Shown here piece by piece: positions 36,764 through 45,472 of a DNA stretch of 64,000 nucleotides. The number at the start of each line of letters is the position of its first letter. The stretch's first letter is position 1. The notes under the pieces are model-generated. The model made no database searches. It was not told the DNA's origin and saw only the letters and a program-made list of their open reading frames with translations. The position numbers and the translations under genes are program-made. The DNA is taken from positions 39,182-103,181 of the forward strand of contig JAHDHQ010000005.1 of NCBI GenBank assembly GCA_020631235.1, written 5' to 3'. Origin of the DNA: Saprospiraceae bacterium. Lineage in GTDB: Bacteria; Bacteroidota; Bacteroidia; Chitinophagales; Saprospiraceae.

Positions 36764-38263
36764 ATGTTAGGATTTGTAATCATATTGACCCTTATTTTAC
36801 TAGCTGTTATTATAGTACAGCTAAGTAAGGTTTCGCAATTGGCGGCAAAAATCAGAGGGGAAGAAGAAGTGTACATACAAAACAACAATCGTACAGCAGT
36901 GTGGTTGGTGATTTTTATGATACTGTTTCTGATATTCTGCGTTGTTTCTGCATACTACTACAAAGATGTCATGTTAGGCTATGGACCTCATACAGCAGCT
37001 TCGGCCCATGGAGTCATGCTTGATGATATCTTCAATGTAACTCTAATTTTTACTGGGATTGTATTTATCATTACACAGATATATTTATTTTGGTTTTCAT
37101 ATAAATATAGAGAACGTAAAGGAGTAGTTGCTAAGTTCTTTCCCCACAGCACCCAATTAGAAATTATCTGGACAGTTATACCTATGATTGTCATGACTTA
37201 CTTGGTTGTTAAAGGTTTATTCGTTTGGAATACAGCAATGGCGGATGTAAAACCTGGAGAAGAAGTTTTGGAAATTGAGGCAACAGGTTATCAGTTTGCG
37301 TGGGATTTAAGATACCCTGGTCCAGATGGAATGTTAGGGACAAAAGACTTTAGGTTAATTGACCTTGCTAATAATCCACTAGGTCAAGACTGGAATGATG
37401 AAAAGAATATAGATGACTTTTTACCATCAGAAATAGTACTCCCTGTAAATAAGAAGGTAAGAGTAAGAATAACATCCAAAGATGTTCTACATAATTTTTA
37501 CCTACCTCATTTCAGAGTGAAAATGGATGCGGTACCTGGATTACCTACCTATTTTGTATTTACTCCAACAAAGACAACGGAAGAGTATAGACAAACATTA
37601 AGAGAATATCCTGAATGGAATGTCCCTTACGATGAGGCTGAGCCAGATGGACCTATGCGTTGGGAAGCATTTGACTACGAGCTTGCTTGTGCAGAGTTAT
37701 GCGGAAGCGGTCATTATAGTATGCGACGTGTTGTACGGATTGTGGAGGAAGATGAGTACAACGAATGGCTTTCACAACAGCAAAGTTATTATCTGACTAA
37801 TATACGGAATACAGATGCTGATCCTAGGAAAGGTGGCTTGTTAGATGCTGAAATAGGCAAGCGTAAAATGGAGTTACTCACTGATTTTGAAAGTGCACAT
37901 GGATTAGATGATCCTTCTGGTGAAAATATATCATTGAGACACGTATTTTTTGAGACTGGTTCTTCAAATCTTAAAGATTTATCCAAGTATGAGCTGGATA
38001 ATCTGGCAAATATCATGAACAAATATGGTTCGGCGGTTATTGAACTTGGAGGACATACAGATAATGTCGGAGATCCTGCTGGAAACCAAAGATTATCTGA
38101 AGCAAGAGCAAGTTCAGTAAGAAATTACTTGCTTTCTAAAGGTGTTGCTGCCGATCGTATGAGAGCGGTAGGTTATGGTGCTGATCAACCAGTTGCTGAC
38201 AATGGCACGGAGGAAGGAAGACAAGAAAATAGACGAACAGAATTAAGAATTATTTCTAAGTAA
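36764..38263 (+). CDS. coxB: Cytochrome c oxidase subunit II with a C-terminal OmpA peptidoglycan-binding domain
   Basis: The 499-residue protein has four predicted membrane helices (residues about 3-20, 45-66, 88-112, 132-155), two more than classic subunit II. The cupredoxin domain keeps all CuA ligands: His243 in VLHNFYLP, and Cys309, Cys313, His317 and Met320 in CAELCGSGHYSM. From about residue 390 a complete OmpA domain follows (VFFETGSSNL, GHTDNVGD, LSEARASSVRNYL, ENRRTELRI), with the Asp and Arg that bind peptidoglycan diaminopimelate. In caa3 oxidases this end holds a cytochrome c; here it is OmpA. The frame is continuous with no stop or shift at the junction, so it is a true fusion. 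It receives electrons from cytochrome c or directly from ACIII. Confidence 0.95.
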   Translation: MLGFVIILTLILLAVIIVQLSKVSQLAAKIRGEEEVYIQNNNRTAVWLVIFMILFLIFCVVSAYYYKDVMLGYGPHTAASAHGVMLDDIFNVTLIFTGIVFIITQIYLFWFSYKYRERKGVVAKFFPHSTQLEIIWTVIPMIVMTYLVVKGLFVWNTAMADVKPGEEVLEIEATGYQFAWDLRYPGPDGMLGTKDFRLIDLANNPLGQDWNDEKNIDDFLPSEIVLPVNKKVRVRITSKDVLHNFYLPHFRVKMDAVPGLPTYFVFTPTKTTEEYRQTLREYPEWNVPYDEAEPDGPMRWEAFDYELACAELCGSGHYSMRRVVRIVEEDEYNEWLSQQQSYYLTNIRNTDADPRKGGLLDAEIGKRKMELLTDFESAHGLDDPSGENISLRHVFFETGSSNLKDLSKYELDNLANIMNKYGSAVIELGGHTDNVGDPAGNQRLSEARASSVRNYLLSKGVAADRMRAVGYGADQPVADNGTEEGRQENRRTELRIISK

Positions 38264-38282
38264 GTATAAAGCATTTAAACAA

Positions 38283-40130
38283 ATGGCAGAAGTAATCAAA
38301 TATAACCCAGATGCAATCATAGAAAGAGATGGCTATGATGATCATTTTCACGATCATCATCATGGGGATAAGTATCAGTCAAGCTTTATCAATCATTATG
38401 TGTTCTCAATGGACCATAAGATCATTGCAAGACAATTTTTAATAACGGGTATCTTTTGGGCAATTATAGGTGCAGGGATGTCCATCATATTCAGATTACA
38501 ATTAGGTTTTCCTGATGAAAGTTTAGCATGGATAAAACCATTGTTAGGTAAGTGGATAGTAGTAGATGAAGCGGGAATAGGTACACTAGCTCCGGAGTTT
38601 TATTACGCACTTGTGACCATGCATGGAACCATACTTGTCTTTTTTGTATTGACGGCAGGATTGAGTGGTACTTTTAGTAACCTTCTCATTCCATTGCAGA
38701 TTGGGGCACGTGATATGGCTTCACCATTCTTAAATATGCTATCATACTGGTTTTTCTTTTTAGCCAGTGTAGTCATGTTTTATTCTTTATTTCTAAATAC
38801 AGGACCATTTTCTGGAGGATGGACTGGTTATCCTCCTCTGAGTGCCTTACCACAAGCATCTTCCGGGTCGCAAGGAGGTATGACATTATGGTTGATCAGT
38901 TTAACCCTTTTTGTTGTGTCAGTTTTACTAGGAGGTATAAATTATATTACAACGGTATTGAACCTAAGAACAAAAGGGATGACATTATGGAGAATGCCTT
39001 TAACAATATGGGCTTTCTTTGTGACAGCCATCTTAGGGTTATTATCATTCCCTGTATTGGCTTCAGGCTTTTTCATGTTGATTTTTGATAGAGGATTAGG
39101 AACTTCGTTTTTCTTAAGCGAAATATTTATAGAGGGGCAAGCTTTGGATAGAGTAGGAGGAAGTCCTATATTATTCCAGCATTTGTTTTGGTTTCTTGGT
39201 CACCCAGAGGTATACATAATTATTTTACCTGCCATGGGACTGACTTCTGAGGTATTATCAGTACATGCTAGAAAGCCAATATTTGGTTACAAAGCGATGG
39301 TACTTTCTATATTAGCTATTGGATTTTTATCCTTCATAGTATGGGCACACCATATGTTTATGTCAGGAGTAAATCCTTTTATATCTAATTTCTTTGTTGT
39401 ATTTACATTGATTATTGCTGTTCCGTCAGCCGTAAAAGTATTTAACTGGATTACCACTTTATGGGGTGGAAATATACGACTTAATTCGCCGATGTTATTT
39501 GCGATTGGTTTTGTTTCAATGTTTATTTCAGGAGGATTAACGGGTATCTTTTTGGGTAATTCTGCGATAGACATACAAATGCACGATACTTATTTTGTAG
39601 TTGCGCATTTCCATATTGTGATGGGTATTGCGGCCTTCTTCGGAATGTTTGCCGGTATATATCACTGGTTCCCTAAAATGTTTGGTAGGTTTATGAGTGA
39701 GACCATGGGTAAGATTCATTTCTGGGTAACTATGATTGGAGCTTACGCTATCTTTTGGCCAATGCATTATATAGGAATGGCAGGTGTACCAAGAAGGTAT
39801 TATAGATTTGACACTTTTGATGCATTCAAGCATTTTGGTGAAATGAATCAGTTTATCACTGTGGCAGCAATTATCGTATTTGCGGCACAATTATTATTCG
39901 TGGTGAACTTTTTCTATTCGATATGGAGAGGTAAGAGGATGACGACTAGAAACCCATGGGGAGCAACCACTTTAGAGTGGACTACCCCAATCGACGCAGG
40001 TCATGGAAACTGGGAAGGTAAACTTCCTAGTGTACATAGATGGGCTTATGATTATGGAAAGGATGGAGAAGAGTTTGTGGATCAAATAACCCCAATGAGA
40101 GAAGGTGAAACACCTGGAGACGGACATTAA
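38283..40130 (+). CDS. coxA: Cytochrome c oxidase subunit I
   Basis: The 615-residue protein has twelve predicted helices of the heme-copper oxidase core. Visible features are the heme a ligand (VTMHGTILVFF), CuB ligands (GHPEVYIIILPA and WAHHMF), the Tyr of the His-Tyr cross-link in HPEVY, and HDTYFVVAHFHIVM with heme a3 and a ligands. The Glu in GHPEVY marks an A1-type oxidase with a D-channel. An N-terminal HFHDHHHGD run precedes the first helix. It reduces O2 to water and pumps protons. Confidence 0.97.
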   Translation: MAEVIKYNPDAIIERDGYDDHFHDHHHGDKYQSSFINHYVFSMDHKIIARQFLITGIFWAIIGAGMSIIFRLQLGFPDESLAWIKPLLGKWIVVDEAGIGTLAPEFYYALVTMHGTILVFFVLTAGLSGTFSNLLIPLQIGARDMASPFLNMLSYWFFFLASVVMFYSLFLNTGPFSGGWTGYPPLSALPQASSGSQGGMTLWLISLTLFVVSVLLGGINYITTVLNLRTKGMTLWRMPLTIWAFFVTAILGLLSFPVLASGFFMLIFDRGLGTSFFLSEIFIEGQALDRVGGSPILFQHLFWFLGHPEVYIIILPAMGLTSEVLSVHARKPIFGYKAMVLSILAIGFLSFIVWAHHMFMSGVNPFISNFFVVFTLIIAVPSAVKVFNWITTLWGGNIRLNSPMLFAIGFVSMFISGGLTGIFLGNSAIDIQMHDTYFVVAHFHIVMGIAAFFGMFAGIYHWFPKMFGRFMSETMGKIHFWVTMIGAYAIFWPMHYIGMAGVPRRYYRFDTFDAFKHFGEMNQFITVAAIIVFAAQLLFVVNFFYSIWRGKRMTTRNPWGATTLEWTTPIDAGHGNWEGKLPSVHRWAYDYGKDGEEFVDQITPMREGETPGDGH

Positions 40131-40162
40131 TTAAATCCTCTTTGTCAAACTAATAAACAGCA

Positions 40163-41059
40163 TTGAGCAAAAGTTTACACATATCACAAGCTAAACGCAC
40201 TGAACAAAATCTTGTACAGCGGTTTGGAGTATTGGTAAAGTTTAAGTTATCAAGCATAGTGGTTACCACAGCAATCTTATCCTATTTGATAGTTGCTTTA
40301 GGGACTAACTTTAGTAGCTTAACACTTTTGTTGTTAAGTACTGGCGGATTTCTGGTCACTTTTGCATCTAATGCATTAAATCAAGTCTTGGAAAGAGAGT
40401 TTGATACGATGATGGACCGGACAAAATACAGACCAGTAGCAACAGGAGAAATGTCGGTGTCTACAGCTGTTTTGTTAGCTGGAATTATGAGTGTAGTTGG
40501 AATAGTTTGTTTATCGTTCATTCATCCCTTAGTAGGATTGTTAGGGACGGTATCTTTTATGCTCTACGCTTTTGTATATACACCATTAAAGAGGCACACT
40601 ACATTGTCAGTGGCAATTGGAGCAATACCTGGTGCCTTGCCTATTTTAATAGGTACAACTGCAGGCGAAGGCAGCATCACATTGTTTGGACTTTGTTTGT
40701 TTGCCATCCAGTTTTTTTGGCAGTTTCCACACTTTTGGTCGATAGGATATTTATCATTCGAAGATTACTCAAAGGCTGGTTTTAAATTGTTGCCTATTGA
40801 AAAGGACGGTAAAATTGCACGCTCATTAGGTATGAGCTCGAGTATTTACGCAGCCCTAATACTACCTGTTTGTGTGGTAATGTTTTTGATGGGAAACATT
40901 AATTTGATTGAATTTATAGGCACAATGGTGCTTTCTATTGGATATTTAGTATTGAGTGTATTGTTTCATAAACGATTTGACAGAGTTTCTGCAAGGAAGC
41001 TTATGTTTTATTCGTTTTTGTATGTACCTATTTTATTAATCATATTAATCAGCTTTTAA
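40163..41059 (+). CDS. ctaB: Protoheme IX farnesyltransferase (heme O synthase)
   Basis: The 298-residue integral membrane UbiA-family prenyltransferase has the two Asp-rich motifs: NxxxDxxxD (NQVLEREFDTMMDRT) near residue 75, and a second region at YLSFEDYSKAGFKLLP. It makes heme O from heme B for the oxidase encoded alongside. The start is the TTG at 40163: stop codons precede it in frame and the next ATG falls inside the active-site motif. Confidence 0.93.
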   Translation: MSKSLHISQAKRTEQNLVQRFGVLVKFKLSSIVVTTAILSYLIVALGTNFSSLTLLLLSTGGFLVTFASNALNQVLEREFDTMMDRTKYRPVATGEMSVSTAVLLAGIMSVVGIVCLSFIHPLVGLLGTVSFMLYAFVYTPLKRHTTLSVAIGAIPGALPILIGTTAGEGSITLFGLCLFAIQFFWQFPHFWSIGYLSFEDYSKAGFKLLPIEKDGKIARSLGMSSSIYAALILPVCVVMFLMGNINLIEFIGTMVLSIGYLVLSVLFHKRFDRVSARKLMFYSFLYVPILLIILISF

Positions 41060-41060
41060 G

Positions 41061-41636
41061 ATGAGTAGTGTGATTAATCAATTTCAAAAGAAAAGAGTAC
41101 ATCCGCAAAAATTTGCGCTTTGGACATCGTTTGCATCTATCATTATGATGTTTGCGGCCTTGACGAGTGCTTATATAGTGAAACAAGCAGCAGGTAATTG
41201 GTTGGAATTTCCATTGCCTTCTGAGTTTATATTCAGTACAGTTAGTATAATACTAAGTAGCATAGCTTTGCATTGGTCATGGACTTCATTTAAGCAATCT
41301 AAGCAAGGTCCATACAGGATTGGATTATTGTTGGCTATCATCTTAGGATTGAGTTTTGTGATATTACAGTATTTAGGTTGGACTACCTTATTTAGTTATG
41401 GAGTCGATTTGAAAGGTAACGTAAGTGGTTCTTTCTTCTATTTAATTACTGGTTTGCATGCCTTGCATGTATTAGGTGGTATCACCGCACTGATGATCAC
41501 AGTATTAAACTCATTTTTGTTGGAATTTAAACCAACGGAGGATAGAATACATAAATATGAATTAGTGCTGCACTATTGGCACTTTGTAGATATATTATGG
41601 ATCTATCTATTAATATTTATTATTGTAGTTAAGTAA
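41061..41636 (+). CDS. Cytochrome c oxidase subunit III (short form)
   Basis: The 191-residue heme-copper oxidase subunit III-like protein has five predicted helices. Family features are HPQKFALWTSFASIIMMF, GLHALHVLGG and LVLHYWHFVDILWIYL. It starts 1 nt after the ctaB stop, suggesting translational coupling. Bacteroidota often carry two tandem coxIII-like genes, as here. Confidence 0.9.
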   Translation: MSSVINQFQKKRVHPQKFALWTSFASIIMMFAALTSAYIVKQAAGNWLEFPLPSEFIFSTVSIILSSIALHWSWTSFKQSKQGPYRIGLLLAIILGLSFVILQYLGWTTLFSYGVDLKGNVSGSFFYLITGLHALHVLGGITALMITVLNSFLLEFKPTEDRIHKYELVLHYWHFVDILWIYLLIFIIVVK

Positions 41637-41652
41637 AACGATTAACTTAAAC

Positions 41653-42504
41653 ATGGCAGACGTAGCAGTACATACACATGATGAAGTAACCGGCAAAAAG
41701 GCCTGGGAAGGAGGTGCAAGACCTTTTGGAGCTTCATATGGAAAGCTGATGATGTGGTATTTCCTACTTTCAGATGCGTTTACATTCGCTGGTTTTTTAA
41801 TTGCCTATGGTGCATTAAGAATCAGTATGCCTTCATGGCCAGTACCTGATTTTGTATTTAGTACATTTCCTGGAGGATTTCATCACAAACCTTTGTATTT
41901 CGTTACTGTAATGACCTTTGTCTTACTTTTTAGTTCTTACACAATGGTAAGAGCTGTGCAAGAAGGACAGAGGGAAAATAAAAAAGGCGTTGTGTTCTGG
42001 ATGGTTTTAACCATTGTAGGTGGTCTTGGCTTCCTAGGTTGTCAAGCATGGGAGTGGAATACGCTGATAGGATTAGAACACATGACCGTTACGGTAAATC
42101 CTTTTGGAACGCATGTGGAAAGCGGTATTTATTTAGAAGGAGATGGTCATGAGATAAAAGCTGGAGACACCTTCAATGCTGGTGATTCATATTTGATCCA
42201 TAAGCATGGCGGTGAATGGGAACAATTAAAGTATAAGGTGACCGATGGACCAGATGCAGGCCAAGAAAAAATGCAAGCTTTCGGACCTAAGGCCTTTGGT
42301 GCCTTGTTCTTTTTTATAACAGGATTTCATGGATTTCACGTATTATCTGGTATTATCTTTTTGATTATTATTTTGGTCAATGTAATGTCAGGTTTATATG
42401 TAGAGCGGAAAAACGGATACGAGATGGTCGAAAAGATTGGACTATATTGGCACTTTGTCGATTTAGTATGGGTATTTGTATTCCTTGTTTTTTATCTAAT
42501 TTAA
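41653..42504 (+). CDS. Cytochrome c oxidase subunit III (long form)
   Basis: This 283-residue second subunit III has GFHGFHVLSGI and IGLYWHFVDLVWVFVF in the C-terminal helices. An insert of about 70 mostly hydrophilic residues (about 138-208, with GDGHEIKAGDTF) separates the middle helices and is absent from the shorter neighbour; it would form an exposed loop. The N-terminus before the first helix is longer than in the short form. Confidence 0.9.
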   Translation: MADVAVHTHDEVTGKKAWEGGARPFGASYGKLMMWYFLLSDAFTFAGFLIAYGALRISMPSWPVPDFVFSTFPGGFHHKPLYFVTVMTFVLLFSSYTMVRAVQEGQRENKKGVVFWMVLTIVGGLGFLGCQAWEWNTLIGLEHMTVTVNPFGTHVESGIYLEGDGHEIKAGDTFNAGDSYLIHKHGGEWEQLKYKVTDGPDAGQEKMQAFGPKAFGALFFFITGFHGFHVLSGIIFLIIILVNVMSGLYVERKNGYEMVEKIGLYWHFVDLVWVFVFLVFYLI

Positions 42505-42529
42505 CAACACAATTAAGACATTATAATAC

Positions 42530-42940
42530 ATGGGACATTCTTACGAAGATTCAAAAAAGAAAGTACTTAGGATTATCATTATTTTAGGTATCATGACCAT
42601 CAGTGAAGTAATCTTTGCTTTATATGGAAAAGGTCATTTGATAGAAGGAGTATCATTGCCAGGCTACATAGTTTCCTTAGTGATGATTTTAATGAGTATT
42701 GCAAAAGCATATTTGATTGTGTATGAGTTTATGCATATGAAGTATGAAGTACCAGGGTTAGTTAAATCGGTACTATTACCTACTTTACTACTAGTATGGG
42801 CTATCGTTGCTTTCTTCTGGGAGGGAAGTGATTGGAAAAAGCGAAGAAACTTGATTAGTGATAAAAATAGTCAAACCATTAATCAAGATGCCAAGCAAGA
42901 AGGCTATTTAATGCTGGAAAGAGAAACTTATCAATTATAA
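42530..42940 (+). CDS. Cytochrome c oxidase subunit IV (prokaryotic caa3-type)
   Basis: The 136-residue protein has three predicted helices (residues about 12-28, 43-62, 78-98), as in the small bacterial COX4/CtaF family. The C-terminal third is hydrophilic. It is the last gene before the terminator. Position and topology support the assignment more than any motif. Confidence 0.85.
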   Translation: MGHSYEDSKKKVLRIIIILGIMTISEVIFALYGKGHLIEGVSLPGYIVSLVMILMSIAKAYLIVYEFMHMKYEVPGLVKSVLLPTLLLVWAIVAFFWEGSDWKKRRNLISDKNSQTINQDAKQEGYLMLERETYQL

Positions 42941-42945
42941 GATAT

Positions 42946-42973
42946 AAGCTGCTCGAAAGAGCGGCTTTTTTTT
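42946..42973 (+). terminator. Rho-independent terminator of the act/cox operon
   Basis: The arms AAGCTGCTC and GAGCGGCTT (one wobble) with a GAAA tetraloop are followed by eight T residues, 6 nt after the coxIV stop. Confidence 0.85.
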
Positions 42974-43019
42974 ATAACCTTTATGAGAATTTGATGTTTA
43001 ATACATAAACCATTTTTTA

Positions 43020-43490
43020 GTGAAATATCTCAGAACGGTAGTGGTCATGGCATTAATTTTTATACTACCTGCAGGATCATGGTGGTATTTGCAGTCTGGC
43101 TACAACTATAGAAAAGCAGCATTGGGCATATTAAGCCCCAAGGATTCTTTATCAAATACCTCATTAAATATTTTGATGCACGGTAAAGATTTTAAGGATC
43201 AATTAAAAGGAAAGACCACTTGTTTAGCACTTATTGATGATGCTGCTTTCCAAACTAAATATTTTGACCAATATAGAAAAGCATTGAGCTTTCAGATGAT
43301 TGTGGGTGGAGACTCTTTAGCGATCAAAGGCTTAGATAAAGCGGCCTACGTTTTAATAGACACATCGGGATACATTAGAAATACTTATGGGGAGACTCGT
43401 GAGGAACAAACAAAACTTATCGAACATACAGCTATCATATTACCAAGGAAGATTCAAAAAGATGTTAAGTTTAAAGAAAACCAAGATTAA
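43020..43490 (+). CDS. Sco-position membrane-anchored thioredoxin-like protein without the CxxxC motif
   Basis: The 156-residue protein has one N-terminal helix (residues about 6-26) and a small domain resembling the C-terminal half of SCO1/SenC. The YVLIDTSGYIRNTYG segment matches the Sco strand-turn-strand region. Bacteroidota operons usually carry a Sco copper chaperone between coxIV and the DUF420 gene. Here the CxxxC copper site is absent; the only Cys is in GKTTCLALI. Copper delivery by this protein is therefore doubtful. The start is a GTG at 43020, with no in-frame ATG before the helix. It is separated from coxIV by a terminator, and its stop overlaps the next start by 1 nt. Confidence 0.65.
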   Translation: MKYLRTVVVMALIFILPAGSWWYLQSGYNYRKAALGILSPKDSLSNTSLNILMHGKDFKDQLKGKTTCLALIDDAAFQTKYFDQYRKALSFQMIVGGDSLAIKGLDKAAYVLIDTSGYIRNTYGETREEQTKLIEHTAIILPRKIQKDVKFKENQD

Positions 43491-44029
43491 TGAAAATGAC
43501 TGCTGAACAACGATTAAAGAGATTTGATTTATTTGCCTATTTATCTTCAGCTTTGGTGTTAGCTCTTGTAGTATTAACCAGAGGAGATGTAAAACCCGAT
43601 TTTGGGATTGATTTTAGTTTTTTACCTGCTGTTTATTCCAGTTTTAATGCGGTCACAGCAGTTGTACTGATTCTTGCATTGGTAGCTATAAAAAAGAAGA
43701 AAGTTCAACTACATCAGCGACTTATTTATACGGCTATTGGTACGAGTATTATATTTTTACTTTTATACGTAGTGTATCATTATACAACTCCTGAAACTAA
43801 ATATTGTGGTGAAGGGAGTATCAGATATTTTTATTTCTTTTTATTGATTAGCCACATTATCCTAGCAGGAGTAATATTACCTTTTATTTTATTGACATTT
43901 AATCGTGCCTTTTTAGGTATGATTGATCGACATAGGAAAATGGCTAAGTGGGTGTTTCCTCTTTGGTTATATGTAGCGTTAACGGGGCCACTCATTTATG
44001 TTATGTTATATCCGTGTTACAATCATTAG
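43490..44029 (+). CDS. DUF420 membrane protein (CtaM/YozB-like)
   Basis: The 179-residue protein has five predicted helices and DUF420 features: HQRLIYTAIGTSIIFLLLYVVYH (helix 3), YFFLLISHIILAGVILP and HRKMAKWVFPLWLYVALTGPLIY. Relatives of the CtaM type support oxidase maturation, perhaps heme A/O handling. The 1-nt overlap with the Sco-like gene implies a joint transcript. Confidence 0.88.
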   Translation: MKMTAEQRLKRFDLFAYLSSALVLALVVLTRGDVKPDFGIDFSFLPAVYSSFNAVTAVVLILALVAIKKKKVQLHQRLIYTAIGTSIIFLLLYVVYHYTTPETKYCGEGSIRYFYFFLLISHIILAGVILPFILLTFNRAFLGMIDRHRKMAKWVFPLWLYVALTGPLIYVMLYPCYNH

Positions 44030-44048
44030 AATAGATTAATTTTGTTTT

Positions 44049-44309
44049 ATGAGATATAAATTCGTAGTTATATTGTTACTGTCTATTGTACTTTTGTTTT
44101 GTTTTCAGATAGAACTTGAAGCGCAATGTCCTATGTGTAAGATGTCTGCGGAGTCTAATTTGAAGAATGGAGGTACGGCTGGTAAGGGTTTAAATAAGGG
44201 AATTCTTTACATGCTATCTTTGCCGTATATCTTAGTTATGTCTATAGGCTTTTTGTGGTGGCGAAACCACCGCGCAGATAAAGAAGATGAGTTAGCAAAG
44301 CTTAATTAA
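44049..44309 (+). CDS. Small conserved membrane protein with CPMC motif
   Basis: The 86-residue protein has a signal-like N-terminal helix, the motif QCPMCKMSAESNLKNGG just after it, and a second helix near the C-terminus (ILYMLSLPYILVMSIGFLWW). The same small protein follows DUF420 in other Bacteroidota oxidase regions as far as I recall. The CxxC could bind metal or be redox active. Function unknown. It is convergent with, and abuts, the gene ending at 44310. Confidence 0.75.
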   Translation: MRYKFVVILLLSIVLLFCFQIELEAQCPMCKMSAESNLKNGGTAGKGLNKGILYMLSLPYILVMSIGFLWWRNHRADKEDELAKLN

Positions 44310-45047
44310 TTATACTCGATCGGGCACAATTTCTTTTTCTTTCTTGCGACCAAACAAATATTTATAGGATAATCCTCCTGTAAAACCATAGTGTCTGAAT
44401 TCTACAGCTAAACTGGTTTCCTTTAAGAAGTTGAAAACGGAGTATTCGTACTGTAAGCCAAAAGTGAATACAGAATTTTTGTAAGGAATATCTAATCCTG
44501 TGCCCATAAAAGGAGACAAATCGAACCTTCTTGCGTTATCGCTGGCTAGATTAATGGGAATTTGACTTAATTTAAAATCGATAACTACTTGACCGATAAT
44601 AGTTACATCTCCATCAATAGCATACCCTAATTTAGCACCACCCATAAAATATGGATTAACTTTTCGGTTGGTAGCAAATTTTACTTTGATCCCTAAAGGC
44701 ATCTCCAAATAGTCGATTCTAGTTTTTATTTTTAATCCTAGAGGAACTTCTAAACCCAGAAAGTCAACATCTAAGCCATATTTAGCATCCATCCCTCGCT
44801 CTTCCCAAAATAACCCTGAAACAAAAGAAAAATGTTCGTCTATCTGTAAGTGTAAATCCAAGCCTGCGGTAGATCCAGTAAACTCCGCTACTTCAGGAAG
44901 GAAAGGATCACCGATACCTTTAATTTGCGCAGAGTTTAAGACTACACCATAAGTTAATCCAAAATCTACTTGACTTAGTACTTGCGAACTTGAAAATAAC
45001 AATGGAAGTATTATAAAAAGTGTTTTGACGTATTGTCTATAATTCAT
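44310..45047 (-). CDS. Outer-membrane beta-barrel protein (PorT-like fold)
   Basis: The 245-residue protein has a signal peptide (cleavage near VLSQ) and alternating amphipathic strands throughout. Glycine-rich start VDFGLTYGVVLNSAQ and FFGLQYEY-type strands suggest an eight-stranded outer-membrane barrel. The last residues (KEKEIVPDRV) are charged and not a strand. No specific function can be given. It is third in an ung-DUF423-barrel run with a 32-nt gap. Confidence 0.72.
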   Translation of the reverse strand: MNYRQYVKTLFIILPLLFSSSQVLSQVDFGLTYGVVLNSAQIKGIGDPFLPEVAEFTGSTAGLDLHLQIDEHFSFVSGLFWEERGMDAKYGLDVDFLGLEVPLGLKIKTRIDYLEMPLGIKVKFATNRKVNPYFMGGAKLGYAIDGDVTIIGQVVIDFKLSQIPINLASDNARRFDLSPFMGTGLDIPYKNSVFTFGLQYEYSVFNFLKETSLAVEFRHYGFTGGLSYKYLFGRKKEKEIVPDRV

Positions 45048-45079
45048 AGTCTATAATTATGGGTTTGAGCATTTTTTTC

Positions 45080-45472
45080 TCACTTCAGCCTTAGGACTTT
45101 AATAAACAATAAAACCCAACTACAAATTAAGAGTAAACCTCCTACAGGAGTTACGGGGCCTAGGTATTTTATCCAATCTAAAGACCAAATATTGTTAAGG
45201 CTTAATAGGAATATACTGAAGCTAAAAAACACAATTCCTAACGACATTAAGTTTAAAATCGTTCCTAGCTTCAAGCTTTTTATGTTGCTGAATAGCACGA
45301 TTAATATTATGCTTAATCCGTGGGTCATTTGATAACGAACTCCTGTGTTAAACGATCTTAGGGAATCGGCTGCCAGGATGTCCTTTAACATGTGAGCTCC
45401 AAATGCGCCGAGGATTACGGCTGTAGCACACAAAGTGATTGCAAAGAGTAGGTAGTTTTTATGTATTACCAT
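45080..45472 (-). CDS. DUF423 membrane protein
   Basis: The 130-residue protein has four predicted helices. The family signature is clear: LGAFGAHMLKD near residue 25, NTGVRYQMTHGLSI near residue 45 and YLGPVTPVGGLLLICSW near the end. Function unknown; the family (YgdD) is widespread. Its ATG overlaps the ung stop region by 7 nt. Confidence 0.88.
   Translation of the reverse strand: MVIHKNYLLFAITLCATAVILGAFGAHMLKDILAADSLRSFNTGVRYQMTHGLSIILIVLFSNIKSLKLGTILNLMSLGIVFFSFSIFLLSLNNIWSLDWIKYLGPVTPVGGLLLICSWVLLFIKVLRLK

Noticed and set aside
44037-44044. TAATTTTG as a promoter for the small CPMC protein
   Set aside because: It matches TAnnTTTG but ends only 4 nt before the ATG and has no TTG at the right distance.
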